Shown: piece after piece, positions 33,960 to 43,381 of the stretch
How the letters are laid out: each line of letters begins with the position of its first letter
How positions within the stretch are numbered: the stretch's first letter is position 1
Origin: Aureimonas ureilytica
GTDB lineage: Bacteria; Pseudomonadota; Alphaproteobacteria; Rhizobiales; Rhizobiaceae
Length of the DNA stretch: 64,000 nt
Reading direction: 5' to 3'
Assembly (NCBI RefSeq): GCF_001475935.1
Contig: NZ_LDQA01000007.1
Span: forward strand, 1-64,000
The notes under the pieces: model-generated
Told to the model about the DNA's origin: nothing
Seen by the model: only the letters and a program-made list of their open reading frames with translations
Databases searched by the model: none
Program-made: the position numbers and the translations under genes

Positions 33960-36026
33960 TCAGGCGATCAGAGCGCTGAAATCCGCGATCGAACGATTCT
34001 CGAGCACGCCATGCGTCAGGAAGTGCTGAAGCGGTTCGACGCCGGCCTGAGCGACATCGGCATTGTCGGCGAGATATTTCGTCGTGTTGAAGGCGGCGGA
34101 CGGGTTACGCCCCTCATGCCAGCCATTGGCCGCGTAATGCGCCAGCGGGTCGATCTTGGCCGCGGCGACATCGCTGTTTTGCTTCAGGTAGAAGCGCGTA
34201 TCGAACAGAATATTGGGGTTGCGCCCCTCGCGCCAACCATAGGCCGAATAGTGCTGGTGAGCATCCGCATGGGCGGCCGCCACGTCGGGATTGGCCATGA
34301 GATAATAGGTGGCGTCGAAATCGTCCGCATCGATATGTTGGCCGATGACCTTGTAGCTCTCGCGCCCCTCTGCCTGACCGGCCGTGAGAAAGTGCTGAAG
34401 CGGGTTGACGTGGGCCGCTGCGACGTCCGGGTTGAAATGGAGATAGAGGCGCGTATCGAAATTCAGCGAGGGGTCGCGCCCCTCCGCCGCTCCGCTCTGC
34501 GCATAGTGATCCAGCGGGTTCACGCCCGCCTTCGCGACATCGGGATTGGCGGAGAGATAGGCTTTCACATCGAAATAGGGATTGGGATTGCGGCCCTCGC
34601 GAAAACCGCTGGCGTTGAAATGCGCGAGGGGATCGACCCCCGCCGCATAAACGTCGCGCTGCGTAGCGGCGTAATAGAACGGATCGAAGAGCGGATGGCC
34701 GGGGTCGAGCTGAACCGACCCGTCGGAAAACTGGAAATGCTCGACATTGCGCACGACATCGCGAGCGCCCGCGCCGTTGCTCTCGAGCAGCAACACCGAA
34801 CCGTCGATGCCGATCCGGTGGTCGTAGGAGGCAAGCGCATTCGCGAGGATCGTCGTGTCGTCGCCCGCGCCCCCATCCAGCGTGTCGTTTCCGCCGCCGC
34901 CGATCAGCGTGTCGTTGCCATCATTGCCGAAGAGTTGATTGTCGGCTGCGTTGCCTGTGATCCTGTCGTTGCCGGCACCTCCGATCGCGTTCTCGATCGT
35001 GACGCCGACTGCGATGGACACATTGCCGACAAGGCCGCCGACATCCGAGAAGGCCCCCGCATGAAGGTCGATCGTCTGGTTCTGCTGATACAGGGAAAAA
35101 TCGAACGTATCGTTCCCGCCCCCATCCCATGCGCAGAAGATCAGCTTCGAGGTCGCATCCGCCGCCGACAGGAAGTCCCGCCCGGTATTGGAGTGGAAGC
35201 CGTAAATGTCGTTGCCCGTGCGCGTGGTGGAGTTGGCACCATACAACCGCTGGATCGCGGCGATGTCGTCCATCAAGGGCGCAGAGGCATCGGCTTCGCC
35301 AAACTGGCCACCTGTATGCGCTTCCGACCAATAGCTCATGATGGTGTATTGACGCGAGTCCTCGTAATACACGGCATCGGCCGCGTAGGTGAGGGGTGTG
35401 CTGTCGGTCGCATTATAGTCGCCGGGATGTTTGAGCCCCAGCGCATGGCCGATCTCATGCGCCAGAACCTGCCGGCCATAGCCGAGAAGCGTCGGGGCGG
35501 TGTTGTAGCTGTAGGTGGAATTGTACCAGCTGTCTCCAGCCACGTTCGATCGGCCCGACGGGTCAGGATAATAGGTGAAGCCGGCCGCTCCCGACATTCC
35601 CGACGCGTAATTCCCGAAGAGAATCTGCGCGTTGTCCTGGGCGCCGGCGCTTGTCGCCGCCCCGGGCGTCACCTGCTGGAAGGTGACATTCGCCACGTCG
35701 GCCCAGGATTGCAGGGCCAGTCGGGTTTGCCCGATTTGTTGATCATTGAAAGCGGAAAAGCCGCCCGTATCGACCGGCATTCTGGCGGGCGGGCTCGTGC
35801 GGAAATCATAGGTCACGACGGCCGACAGGCCCAAAGTGGCTTGGCCCGAACCGTTCCATGTCAGATCGCCTCGGCCGATCTGAGCCGCAGCCTGGGCGAC
35901 GGTGAAGGAGGGTTTGTTGTTGTAGGTGCCGCTGCCGCGCGCATCGCTGTTCAAGGCTGATAGACCCTGTATCACCCCAGCGGCATCGTTCATGTGATGC
36001 AGGGGATTGCCGCAATAGATGCACAT
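33960..36026 (-). CDS. Serralysin-type (M10) metalloprotease with six C-terminal repeats
   Basis: A 688-residue secreted protease. The zinc site HEIGHALGLKH is at residues 190-200, with the Met-turn MSYWS at 230-234. RTX-like glycine-aspartate turns follow (GGAGNDRI near 349, GNDGNDTLIGGGGNDTLDGGAGDD at 367-390), so calcium-dependent folding after type I secretion is expected. Residues 447-683 are six repeats of 38 residues with the pattern FDxxxYLxxNPDVAAAxVxPLxHYxxxGxxEGRxP; the third is 47 long. Such repeats occur in other large exported alphaproteobacterial proteins; their role is unknown. The predicted start, MCIYCGNPLHH, contains CxxC, which is unusual for this class; M12 is an alternative start and neither has a strong ribosome site. 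No type I transporter genes are nearby. Confidence 0.9.
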   Translation of the reverse strand: MCIYCGNPLHHMNDAAGVIQGLSALNSDARGSGTYNNKPSFTVAQAAAQIGRGDLTWNGSGQATLGLSAVVTYDFRTSPPARMPVDTGGFSAFNDQQIGQTRLALQSWADVANVTFQQVTPGAATSAGAQDNAQILFGNYASGMSGAAGFTYYPDPSGRSNVAGDSWYNSTYSYNTAPTLLGYGRQVLAHEIGHALGLKHPGDYNATDSTPLTYAADAVYYEDSRQYTIMSYWSEAHTGGQFGEADASAPLMDDIAAIQRLYGANSTTRTGNDIYGFHSNTGRDFLSAADATSKLIFCAWDGGGNDTFDFSLYQQNQTIDLHAGAFSDVGGLVGNVSIAVGVTIENAIGGAGNDRITGNAADNQLFGNDGNDTLIGGGGNDTLDGGAGDDTTILANALASYDHRIGIDGSVLLLESNGAGARDVVRNVEHFQFSDGSVQLDPGHPLFDPFYYAATQRDVYAAGVDPLAHFNASGFREGRNPNPYFDVKAYLSANPDVAKAGVNPLDHYAQSGAAEGRDPSLNFDTRLYLHFNPDVAAAHVNPLQHFLTAGQAEGRESYKVIGQHIDADDFDATYYLMANPDVAAAHADAHQHYSAYGWREGRNPNILFDTRFYLKQNSDVAAAKIDPLAHYAANGWHEGRNPSAAFNTTKYLADNADVAQAGVEPLQHFLTHGVLENRSIADFSALIA
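33978..34688 (-). repeat. Six tandem 38-residue repeats in the M10 protease
   Basis: Repeat units begin at residues 447, 485, 523, 570, 608 and 646 of the protease. Spacing is 38 residues except for one of 47 between the third and fourth. Units four and five are the closest pair (both end in GW-EGRNP). The last unit is diverged at its end (GVLENRS). Confidence 0.85.
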
Positions 36027-36302
36027 GGGACGGTTGGGCTTTCGATACGATCAGAAAGACAGGTAGTCTGCGAAAAACACGCGAGGCGTGTTGCGTCGAC
36101 TCATCTGCTTCCGATTACCTAGAGATAATTTCCTAAATATCGCGTTTGGCGTGTGGCTTGGGCAACATTGAGGCCGTGTGGATCGAAGATTTGGGTTAAA
36201 GACCTTTGGATCAGTCTCGAGGTTCAGCCCAACCTGAAGCTTGTCTCCGCTTGGAATAGCACCTTACTCTCGACCTGACAGGTCGAGAATCGAGGGCAAT
36301 CC
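36027..36302. other. Divergent intergenic region, A+T-richer centre
   Basis: This is the space between the protease and the PhzF-family gene. An A+T-rich patch around 36110-36140 is the likely promoter area for the protease. The palindrome at 36268-36288 lies close to the PhzF start. There is no small gene that I can support. Confidence 0.5.
36268..36288. promoter_or_regulatory. Perfect 10-bp palindrome before the PhzF-family gene
   Basis: TCTCGACCTG (36268-36277) and CAGGTCGAGA (36279-36288) are exact complements around one base. The site ends 14 bases before the start codon, overlapping or abutting the ribosome binding site (GAGGG at 36292-36296). Its compact symmetry suits a dimeric repressor operator better than a terminator. 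No regulator gene is adjacent. Confidence 0.6.
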
Positions 36303-37136
36303 ATGCGGCGGCGTTTCATTCAGTGCGATGTGTTCTCTCCGCTGGCGGCGCAGGGCAATGGCTTGGCGGTGGTGCTCGACGGGGAGGGGCTGTCGGAGGA
36401 GGAGATGCGCCGCTTTGCGCGCTGGACGAATCTCGCCGAGACGACCTTTCTTCTGCCACCGTCCGACCCCGCGGCCGATTATCGCCTACGCATTTTCACC
36501 ACGACGCGTGAGCTGCCCTTTGCGGGGCATCCGACGCTCGGCAGCTGCATGAGCTGGCTTCATGCGGGCGGCGTGCCCAAGGAGCCGGGCTTGGTGCGGC
36601 AGGAATGCGCGGTGGGCGTGGTGGAGATCGACGTGGCGGGCGAGCGCCCGGCCTTCGTCGCGCCGCCGACGCGCATCGAGCCGCTGGCCCCGGACCGGCT
36701 CGAATCGGCCGCCCGCGCGCTGCGGATCGACCCCGCCGATATTCTGCGCTCGGCGCTCCTTACCAACGGCCCCGTCTGGGAGTTCCTGGAACTGCGCGAT
36801 GCGGACTGCGTCCTGCGCGCGGATGCGAGCGGGGCAAGCTTTCCCGAGGAACGGGCGATCGGTCTTCTGGGAACGTATCCGACGGGCTCCGAGGTCGATG
36901 CCGAGGTGCGGATGATCGACATCTGGCACGGCGTGAAGGAAGATCCGATCACCGGCTCGCTCAACGCGGCCATCGCCTGCTGGCTGAAGGCCGAGGGGCG
37001 GCTGACCCAACCCTATGTCGCCGCACAGGGGCGCTGCATCGCGCGCCAAGGCCGCGTTCACGTCGCCCCGCGTGGGCAGGACATTCTAATCGGCGGCGAC
37101 GTGTCGATCCTGATCGAAGGCGTGCTCGATTTCTGA
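36303..37136 (+). CDS. PhzF-family isomerase/epimerase
   Basis: A 277-residue enzyme of the PhzF (diaminopimelate-epimerase-like) fold. FIQCDVFSPLAAQGNGLAVVLDG near the start, the catalytic glutamate in NLAETTFLLPP (about residues 43-53), TRELPFAGHPTLGS (about 69-82) and GVKEDPITGSLNAAIACWL near the end are family landmarks. Most members, including this one, are not in phenazine clusters and have unknown substrates. The stop codon is immediately followed by an inverted-repeat element. Confidence 0.92.
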   Translation: MRRRFIQCDVFSPLAAQGNGLAVVLDGEGLSEEEMRRFARWTNLAETTFLLPPSDPAADYRLRIFTTTRELPFAGHPTLGSCMSWLHAGGVPKEPGLVRQECAVGVVEIDVAGERPAFVAPPTRIEPLAPDRLESAARALRIDPADILRSALLTNGPVWEFLELRDADCVLRADASGASFPEERAIGLLGTYPTGSEVDAEVRMIDIWHGVKEDPITGSLNAAIACWLKAEGRLTQPYVAAQGRCIARQGRVHVAPRGQDILIGGDVSILIEGVLDF

Positions 37137-37232
37137 GAGCCCGTTTGGAAACTCGGCGGTGGAGGGGCAACGAAACGGGGGCGGAAAAGACCCGTCGCGC
37201 CGACCCGACCGAGTTTTCAAACAGGCTCTAAG
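37136..37232. repeat. Palindromic intergenic element, copy C
   Basis: Inverted repeats of 21 bp (37136-37156 and 37209-37229) differ at two positions and enclose about 52 bases. The left arm starts on the last base of the PhzF stop codon; the right edge GCTCTAAG (37225-37232) is also the right edge of element A and occurs after the hairpin at 5127. It separates two convergent genes and may act as a bidirectional terminator. Confidence 0.7.
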
Positions 37233-37242
37233 GCTTGATTTT

Positions 37243-38022
37243 TCAGGGTTTGGCGAATCGGGTCGCCGTCAGCGTCAGCGGGCCGACCTGCGTGGGAATG
37301 CGGACATAGACCGGCGCGTAGATGCCGCTTTGGCCGATCGGCGCGAACCAAAGCTGGATCGTACGTCCTTGCAGGAACTTGATGCCGTTGGATGAGGTCC
37401 GATAGCCCGACACCGGGCGGATGCGCGCGTTGCAGGCGATGGCCTTGCCCGAATAACCGTCTGCTTGGAAATCCTGCTCGCCGTCGCCCGGCGACAGGAC
37501 GAGGTCGAGCCGCGACCAGCCATCATAGAAGGGAACCGGCTGGCGGCAGATGGCGGCCGGGTCGCTGCCCGGCTTGATCATCAACCCGCCCAGGGGATCG
37601 ACGACGTTGGCGAGCTGCGAGGGCGTCACGGGAATGAAGTCGGACGGGGGCGGGTTCTGCGCGGGGGGCGCGATGTCGGAGGAGACGGCGCGCCCGTTGC
37701 GATAGCGCACATCGGCGCGCCAGGATTTCTTGTCGCTCGTATATTGCAGCCGGTATCGCTCGGGCAAAAGCCGGTTGCCGGTGATGCGGCCCGACACGGA
37801 ACTCGTGCCGCGCGTCGAGGACACGAGTTCGGCAAGCCCCGCCGAGGAAAGCTGGCCTTTGACCGAATAGCGCGTCGGCGAAAGGCGCGTCTCGAAGCTC
37901 GCGCGGCCGACCGGCAGGCCGATCAGGGAAATGCGATACTCGGTCTTCAGGGCGCTCTGAGCCTCAGCCGCCGGGGCGAAGCTCGTCAGGGCGAGGCCGA
38001 GAAGCGCGAGGCGTGCGAACAT
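37243..38022 (-). CDS. DUF3108-domain exported protein
   Basis: A 259-residue protein with a signal peptide (MFARLALLGLALTSFAPAAEA, cleavage near residue 22). The rest is beta-strand-rich and matches the DUF3108 pattern: TEYRISLIGLPVGRASFETRL (about residues 27-47), RYRLQYTSDKKSWRADV, and VDPLGGLMI. Two cysteines (in AICRQPVPFYDG and AIACNARI) could form a disulfide. Function is unknown. It is regularly found divergent from rpmB in rhizobia, as here. Confidence 0.85.
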   Translation of the reverse strand: MFARLALLGLALTSFAPAAEAQSALKTEYRISLIGLPVGRASFETRLSPTRYSVKGQLSSAGLAELVSSTRGTSSVSGRITGNRLLPERYRLQYTSDKKSWRADVRYRNGRAVSSDIAPPAQNPPPSDFIPVTPSQLANVVDPLGGLMIKPGSDPAAICRQPVPFYDGWSRLDLVLSPGDGEQDFQADGYSGKAIACNARIRPVSGYRTSSNGIKFLQGRTIQLWFAPIGQSGIYAPVYVRIPTQVGPLTLTATRFAKP

Positions 38023-38163
38023 GCTGAAATCCTTGGCCGGAGTGCCGGAAGCAGAAGCCGCGCTCTCGGAAGAACGGTCGGAGCAGGGCGATAGACGTTT
38101 CCAAAGGATGGGATTCGAGGGGGATCGGGCGCAAGGGGGCCGGCACAGCTTTATGACGGCGGG

Positions 38164-38192
38164 TTGACGCAGAAGGCCGCGGAGACTATAGG
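38164..38192 (+). promoter_or_regulatory. Sigma-70-type promoter of rpmB
   Basis: TTGACG (38164-38169), a 17-base spacer and TATAGG (38187-38192) make a near-consensus housekeeping promoter, about 100 bases before the rpmB start. Transcription would begin near 38200. Confidence 0.65.
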
Positions 38193-38294
38193 AACCCACG
38201 ATTTTCCGATCATGCCATGGGGTCGATGATCGCGCTGCCGTCCGGCGGCGGCGCGCCCCGCAAGGCCGTATCGATTTGTTTGAAAGGTGATCCC

Positions 38295-38594
38295 ATGTCG
38301 CGCGCTTGCGAACTAACCGGCAAGGCCGTCCAGTCCGGTAACAATGTCAGCCACGCGAATAACAAGACGCGTCGCCGCTTCCTGCCGAACCTGTGCCAGG
38401 TCACGCTGATCTCCGACGCGCTCGGCCAGCGTTTCCGCCTGCGCGTCAGCGCCCATGCTCTGCGTTCGGTCGAGCATCGCGGTGGCCTCGACGCCTTCCT
38501 CGCGAAGGCCGCCGAGATCGAACTGTCGCCCCGCGCTCGCCTTCTGAAGCGCCAGATCGCCAAGAAGGTCGCCGGCGAGGCCCAGGCCGCCTGA
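38295..38594 (+). CDS. rpmB: 50S ribosomal protein L28
   Basis: A 99-residue large-subunit protein with the usual [29 protein letters not shown] start and [25 protein letters not shown] segment. Alphaproteobacterial L28 has this longer C-terminal tail (KKVAGEAQ here). Its own promoter and terminator mark it as a single-gene transcription unit. ATG 38295 is the first codon of the conserved N-terminus. Confidence 0.97.
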   Translation: MSRACELTGKAVQSGNNVSHANNKTRRRFLPNLCQVTLISDALGQRFRLRVSAHALRSVEHRGGLDAFLAKAAEIELSPRARLLKRQIAKKVAGEAQAA

Positions 38595-38621
38595 TCCTTC
38601 GATCCCTGAGGGACCGATTGG

Positions 38622-38657
38622 GAAGCGCTACCGCTCGCGGTGGCGCTTCTTGTTTTT
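38622..38657 (+). terminator. Intrinsic terminator of rpmB
   Basis: The stem GAAGCGCTACC (38622-38632) / GGTGGCGCTTC (38639-38649), with one G-U pair, is followed by TTGTTTTT. It is 27 bases after the rpmB stop. A second hairpin, GCCCCCGAC / GTCGGGGGC at 38685-38704, lies in the leader of the next gene. Confidence 0.85.
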
Positions 38658-38742
38658 GGGGGCGGTGTTTCGTCCCGACGCGCCGCCCCCGACTTGTCGG
38701 GGGCTCCCATCGACCGCTGGTGCCATACCCCAGCCTAAAAAA

Positions 38743-39447
38743 ATGGAACGAGCCGTGACCTCTTCGCGCCGCTACGTGCTGCCGGTGATCGCCATGACGA
38801 TCATCGTCCTCTTCTCCAACGTCTCCGTTCAGTTTCCCGTGCAGGGCGAGATCGGGCCTCTGAAGCTCGCCGACCTTCTGACCTGGGGCGCCTTCGTTTA
38901 TCCCTTCGCCTTCATCGTGACCGATGTGAACAACCGGCTCTATGGTCCGTCCATGGCGCGCCGGGTCGTGTATCTCGGCTTCTGTCTGGCGGTTGTCAGC
39001 TCCGTCTTGTTCCCGCCGATTCTCTACCGGCTCGGCCTCGTGCCCTTCGAGACGGAAGCGGGGCGTCTCCTGCGCATCGCGCTCGCCAGCGGCACGGCCT
39101 TCCTGATGGCGCAACTCCTGGACATTCTCGTCTTCAATCGTCTGCGTCTCATGTCCTGGTGGAAGGCACCGCTCGCCAGCGGCATTCTCGGCACGGTGCT
39201 GGACACGCTCACCTTCTTCACCGTCGCCTTCGCGCCGCTCTTCGTCTTCCTCGGGCCGAATGATGCCTTCTCGCTGGAACACGCGCCGCTCTTCGGCCTG
39301 CTGCCGGTGGAGGCCCCGCGCTGGCTTTCCTGGGCGCTGGGGGATTTCGGCGTGAAGCTGACGATTGCGATCTTCGGCCTCGTGCCCTACCGCGTGGTGA
39401 TCAACAGCGTGCTGCCCTACCGGGACACGCAGGCCGTCTCGGCCTGA
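38743..39447 (+). CDS. Queuosine precursor transporter (YhhQ family)
   Basis: A 234-residue membrane protein with about six helices. ADLLTWGAFVYPFAFIVTDVNNRLYGP (about residues 42-68) is the hallmark of the vitamin-uptake-like YhhQ family, which imports 7-cyano-7-deazaguanine or preQ1 for queuosine in tRNA. ILGTVLDTLTFFTVAFAPLF is a second conserved helix. The ATG at 38743 directly follows an A-run (AAAAAA) and has no strong ribosome site. I looked for a preQ1 riboswitch in the leader and did not find one. Confidence 0.88.
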   Translation: MERAVTSSRRYVLPVIAMTIIVLFSNVSVQFPVQGEIGPLKLADLLTWGAFVYPFAFIVTDVNNRLYGPSMARRVVYLGFCLAVVSSVLFPPILYRLGLVPFETEAGRLLRIALASGTAFLMAQLLDILVFNRLRLMSWWKAPLASGILGTVLDTLTFFTVAFAPLFVFLGPNDAFSLEHAPLFGLLPVEAPRWLSWALGDFGVKLTIAIFGLVPYRVVINSVLPYRDTQAVSA

Positions 39448-39466
39448 CGACATGCAGCCGGATGCC

Positions 39467-40483
39467 TCAGGGCGTCCGGCTCGCCTCTGTGGACGCATCG
39501 TTGCGCAGACGGAATTCCAGATAGAGATTGCGCTGGAAGAAGGAGCCGTTGTCGTCCGAGACCACGGCGAGGATCGTCTCGCCGCGCGCGTTGGTCCAGA
39601 CGTCCAACCCCTCCATATTGTCGATCTCGTTGCCGAAATCGGCTTCCATGATAACAGGCCCGTCCACCATCGCGCCGGGTCGGATCGCGTTCGCATCGAT
39701 GCGGCGAATGCGCATTCCGATCCGCCCGAAGCCCTCATAGCGCCGCTCCAAAAGCAGGAAATCGCCGTTGTCGAGGAAGGCGCCGTCGGTGGCCGACCAG
39801 ACCTTGTCATGGCGCACGCTGAAGAGACCCTTGGCTCCAAGGCCCAGAATCGCCGCCAGCAGATTGCCTTCCGCGTCGATCGAGTTCTCCGCCACGATGA
39901 TGGCAGCCCCCTTCAGAGGGGAGGAGGCGGGCGAGACGGCGATGGTTTCCAAGCCGCCATTCGAGCGAAGCTCGCGGCGAGAAATGGGCATGGCGACGGG
40001 GCCGCCGCGTCCCGGCGCGTCGGCGTCGAAGCGCTCAATCCGCGCATCCCGCTCGAAGGAGACGAGAGCGCGGCTCCCATCCAGCGCCAGCCCTTCCGCG
40101 TCGGCATCGCCCTTGCGCGCGGGCGGACGCCCCGATCGGTCGAGGATCGGTGCGATCTGCGCGCTGTCGATGCCGAGAGGCTTTCCGTCCGCATCGCGCC
40201 GGATTGCGCCGCGAAACCAATAGCCCGTGTCCGTCACGGCCAGGAAGCGCCGTCCACCATCGCGCAGCCGGATGGAGGAGACGCCTTCCAGCCGCCGGTC
40301 GCTCGAGCGGTAGCTGAAGCCGCCGATGTAGTCGAGCGCGCCGAAGCGCGTCTCGTCGGAGCCGATACGAAAGCGCGTGATCGGCTGGCTGGTGACGACG
40401 GTCTCGCTCGGCTCGGCCCCGGCGGGACCGAGCGTCAGAAGCGCCAGTAGAGCGCAGGCCGCGCGACGGCGAGCGCGGCTCAA
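39467..40483 (-). CDS. Exported esterase-like phytase-family protein
   Basis: A 338-residue protein with a signal peptide (hydrophobic at residues 9-20, cleavage after AGA). The repeated beta-propeller-like pattern includes [49 protein letters not shown] and [24 protein letters not shown]; these fit the esterase-like activity of phytase family. The substrate is unknown. The ATG overlaps the cobT stop (ATGA), so it is translated behind cobT even though no link to cobalamin is known. Confidence 0.85.
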   Translation of the reverse strand: MSRARRRAACALLALLTLGPAGAEPSETVVTSQPITRFRIGSDETRFGALDYIGGFSYRSSDRRLEGVSSIRLRDGGRRFLAVTDTGYWFRGAIRRDADGKPLGIDSAQIAPILDRSGRPPARKGDADAEGLALDGSRALVSFERDARIERFDADAPGRGGPVAMPISRRELRSNGGLETIAVSPASSPLKGAAIIVAENSIDAEGNLLAAILGLGAKGLFSVRHDKVWSATDGAFLDNGDFLLLERRYEGFGRIGMRIRRIDANAIRPGAMVDGPVIMEADFGNEIDNMEGLDVWTNARGETILAVVSDDNGSFFQRNLYLEFRLRNDASTEASRTP

Positions 40484-42387
40484 CGAGCGCCCGCAGCGCG
40501 TCGATGACGGCGCGAGGGCAGGGCACCTTCGTCTTCGAAGAGGGCGGCGAGCTGCTCTGTCATCGCGCCCGCCAGTTCCTCGGCGTCCGAGATGGTCACG
40601 GCGCGGCGATAATAGCGCGTCACGTCATGGCCGATGCCGATGGCCAGAAGCTCGACCGGGGAGCGCGTCTCGATCTCCTCGATCACGGCGCGCAGGTGCC
40701 GCTCCAGATAATTGCCGGGGTTCACCGAAAGCGTGGAATCATCCACCGGCGCGCCGTCCGAAATCATCATCAGGATGCGCCGCTGCTCGGAGCGCGCCAG
40801 CAGACGGTTATGCGCCCAGATCAGCGCCTCGCCGTCGATATTCTCCTTCAGGAGCCCTTCGCGCATCATCAGGCCGAGATTGCGCCGAGCCCGCCGCCAA
40901 GGCGCGTCTGCGCTTTTGTAGACGATGTGCCGGAGATCGTTGAGCCGGCCGGGGCGCTGGGGCTTGCCAGCCTTGAGCCAGGCTTCTCGCGATTGGCCGC
41001 CCTTCCAGGCGCGGGTCGTGAAGCCCAGCACCTCGACCTTGACGCCGCAACGCTCCAGCGTGCGCGCCAGAATGTCGGCGCAGGTCGCCGCCACGGTGAT
41101 CGGCCGCCCGCGCATGGAGCCGGAATTGTCGATCAGGAGCGTGACGATCGTGTCGCGGAAATCCGTGTCGCGCTCCATCTTGAAAGAGAGCGGCTGAAGG
41201 GGGTCCGTCACGAGGCGCGTCAGACGCGCCGTGTCGAGATAGCCTTCTTCGAGGTCGAAATCCCAGGCGCGGTTCTGCTGCGCCATGAGGCGGCGCTGAA
41301 GCCGGTTGGCGAGCCGTCCGACCGCGCCTTGCAGCGAGGCGAGTTGCTTGTCGAGGAAGGAGCGCAGCCGGTCGAGCTCGGCTTCGTCGCACAGCTCTTC
41401 CGCGCCCACCGTCTCGTCGAAGCTCTCGTTGAAGACCTGATAATCCGTGTCGCCGAGATCGCGCGGCAGCGCTTGGTTCGGGCGTCGCGATTCGCCGGGC
41501 GTTTCCGAATCGACGTCCTCGTCCTCGGTCGGCTCGTCGCTGGTCTGCTCGGAGGTTTCGGCCTCGCTCGCATCCTCGCTTTCGGCCTCGCCCTCGGCTT
41601 CCTGCGGCTCCGCCTCGTCCTGGCCGGCTTCCTTCTCGGCGCCGCTGTCTTCTTGATCGCGCGTCTGGTTGTCGCCGGCCTCGTCCGGCGATTCCTCGTC
41701 GGAATCATCCGACTCGTCGGCGAGTTCCTCGGCCATCTCCATGGACACGAGCATGTCGCGCAGCGTGCGCGCGAAGAGGCGCTGATCCTCGATCGTGTCG
41801 CCCAACCGTTCGAATTGCGGGCCGGCCTTTTCCTCGATCCAGTCGCGCCAGACATCCACCAGAGCCCGCGCGCTTGGCGGAACGGGCCGCCCGGTCAGAT
41901 GCTCGCGCACCATCAGGGCGATGGCGTCTTCCAGCGGCGCTTCCGTGCGGTCGGTGACATCAGTGAGGTTGGAGCGGAAATACTTGTCCTCCAGCATGGA
42001 GGCGAGATTGTCCGCGACGCCCGGCATGGCATTGGCGCCGATCGCCTCGCAGCGCGCCTGCTCCAGGGCGTCGAACACGGCGCGCGCGCCGCGCCCGTCG
42101 GGCGAGAGCGTGGCGTGGATGCGCGCGTCGTGCCGCGCCTTCCGCAGGGCCATGGCGTCCGACAGGCCACGTACGACGGCCACTTCGGTTTGGCCTGCGC
42201 GCTTGGGCAGCTCGGGCAGGCGCGCCCGATCTCCCGTCAGACCGGGGCGGTCATTGCCATAGGTGACTTCGAGCTGCGCATCGCCCGAAATCGCGCGCAT
42301 ACAGCCCGCGACCGCGCGGCGGAACGGCTCGCGGTCGGTGGTCTTGGGGCGCTGCCCCTTGGCAGAATTGTCTCCGGGGCGCGCCAT
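40480..42387 (-). CDS. cobT: Cobaltochelatase subunit CobT
   Basis: A 635-residue subunit of the ATP-dependent aerobic cobaltochelatase, which with CobS and CobN inserts cobalt into hydrogenobyrinic acid diamide. A helical N-terminal half is followed by a strongly acidic Glu/Asp/Ser tract (about residues 220-300) and a C-terminal von Willebrand-type domain with the metal site DNSGSM starting at D420. [27 protein letters not shown] is the usual late segment. It lies four bases after cobS on the same strand; cobN is not in the window. Confidence 0.96.
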   Translation of the reverse strand: MARPGDNSAKGQRPKTTDREPFRRAVAGCMRAISGDAQLEVTYGNDRPGLTGDRARLPELPKRAGQTEVAVVRGLSDAMALRKARHDARIHATLSPDGRGARAVFDALEQARCEAIGANAMPGVADNLASMLEDKYFRSNLTDVTDRTEAPLEDAIALMVREHLTGRPVPPSARALVDVWRDWIEEKAGPQFERLGDTIEDQRLFARTLRDMLVSMEMAEELADESDDSDEESPDEAGDNQTRDQEDSGAEKEAGQDEAEPQEAEGEAESEDASEAETSEQTSDEPTEDEDVDSETPGESRRPNQALPRDLGDTDYQVFNESFDETVGAEELCDEAELDRLRSFLDKQLASLQGAVGRLANRLQRRLMAQQNRAWDFDLEEGYLDTARLTRLVTDPLQPLSFKMERDTDFRDTIVTLLIDNSGSMRGRPITVAATCADILARTLERCGVKVEVLGFTTRAWKGGQSREAWLKAGKPQRPGRLNDLRHIVYKSADAPWRRARRNLGLMMREGLLKENIDGEALIWAHNRLLARSEQRRILMMISDGAPVDDSTLSVNPGNYLERHLRAVIEEIETRSPVELLAIGIGHDVTRYYRRAVTISDAEELAGAMTEQLAALFEDEGALPSRRHRRAAGAR

Positions 42388-42391
42388 GGTC

Positions 42392-43381
42392 TTAGTCGAG
42401 CACCAGGTTGGAGGCCGATTCCGGCAGGTCCTCGCCGAAGGCGCGCTGATAGAACTCGGCGACCAGCGGCCGCTCCAGATCGTCGCACTTGTTGAGGAAG
42501 GTCAGGCGGAAGGCGAAGCCGATATCGCCGAAGATCTCGGCGTTCTCGGCCCAGGTGATCACCGTGCGCGGGCTCATGACGGTGGACAGATCGCCGTTGC
42601 GGAAGGCCGAGCGCGTGAGATCGGCCACGCGCACCATCTTGGAGACCTGGGCGCGGCCCTTGTCGGTCTGGAAATGCTTGGCCTTCGCCAGAACGATGCC
42701 GACCTCGTTGTCATGCGGCAGGTAGTTCAGGACGGTGACGATCGACCAGCGGTCCATCTGCGCCTGATTGATCTGCTGCGTGCCGTGATAAAGGCCCGTC
42801 GTGTCGCCGAGGCCGACCGTGTTGGCGGTGGCGAACAGGCGGAAGGCGGGGTGCGGGCGAATGACGCGGGCCTGATCGAGCAGCGTCAGCCGGCCCGAAG
42901 ATTCCAGAACGCGCTGGATCACGAACATCACGTCCGGGCGGCCGGCGTCGTATTCGTCGAACACGAGCGCGACATTGTTCTGATAGGCCCAGGGCAGGAT
43001 GCCGTCGCGGAATTCCGTGACTTGCTTGCCCTCGCGAACCGTGATCGCGTCCTTGCCGACGAGATCGATGCGCGACACGTGGCTGTCGAGGTTGAGGCGC
43101 ACGCAGGGCCAGTTCAGCCGTGCGGCGACCTGCTCGATATGGGTGGACTTGCCCGTGCCATGCGAGCCCGAAACCATGACGCGCCGGTTCTTGGCGAAGC
43201 CCGCCAGGATCGCCAGCGTCGTCTGCTTGTCGAACAGATAGTCCGGATCGATCTCGGGAACGTGCGGATCGGTCTTGCTATAGGCCGGCACCTTCAGGTC
43301 GCTATCGAAACCGAAGGTCTCGCGGACGGAGATCATGGCGTCGGGGAGGTTCGCCACTTCCAGTTCCGCTGCACTCATCAT
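42392..43381 (-). CDS. cobS: Cobaltochelatase subunit CobS
   Basis: A 329-residue AAA+ ATPase that forms ring complexes with CobT and drives cobalt insertion. Walker [11 protein letters not shown] is at residues 71-80 and Walker B ALVFDEYD at 138-145; [31 protein letters not shown] is the conserved sensor segment. [11 protein letters not shown] before the ATPase core is typical. It is 119 bases downstream of the J-domain gene on the same strand, and cobT follows at once. Confidence 0.97.
   Translation of the reverse strand: MMSAAELEVANLPDAMISVRETFGFDSDLKVPAYSKTDPHVPEIDPDYLFDKQTTLAILAGFAKNRRVMVSGSHGTGKSTHIEQVAARLNWPCVRLNLDSHVSRIDLVGKDAITVREGKQVTEFRDGILPWAYQNNVALVFDEYDAGRPDVMFVIQRVLESSGRLTLLDQARVIRPHPAFRLFATANTVGLGDTTGLYHGTQQINQAQMDRWSIVTVLNYLPHDNEVGIVLAKAKHFQTDKGRAQVSKMVRVADLTRSAFRNGDLSTVMSPRTVITWAENAEIFGDIGFAFRLTFLNKCDDLERPLVAEFYQRAFGEDLPESASNLVLD

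Noticed and set aside
36303-37136. Phenazine biosynthesis from the PhzF-like gene
   Set aside because: No other phz genes are near, and most PhzF-fold proteins have unrelated or unknown functions.
38658-38742. Possible preQ1 riboswitch before the queuosine precursor transporter
   Set aside because: The leader has a short G+C hairpin and an A-run before the start, but not the GGTTC-type loop or the matching tail of the known class.
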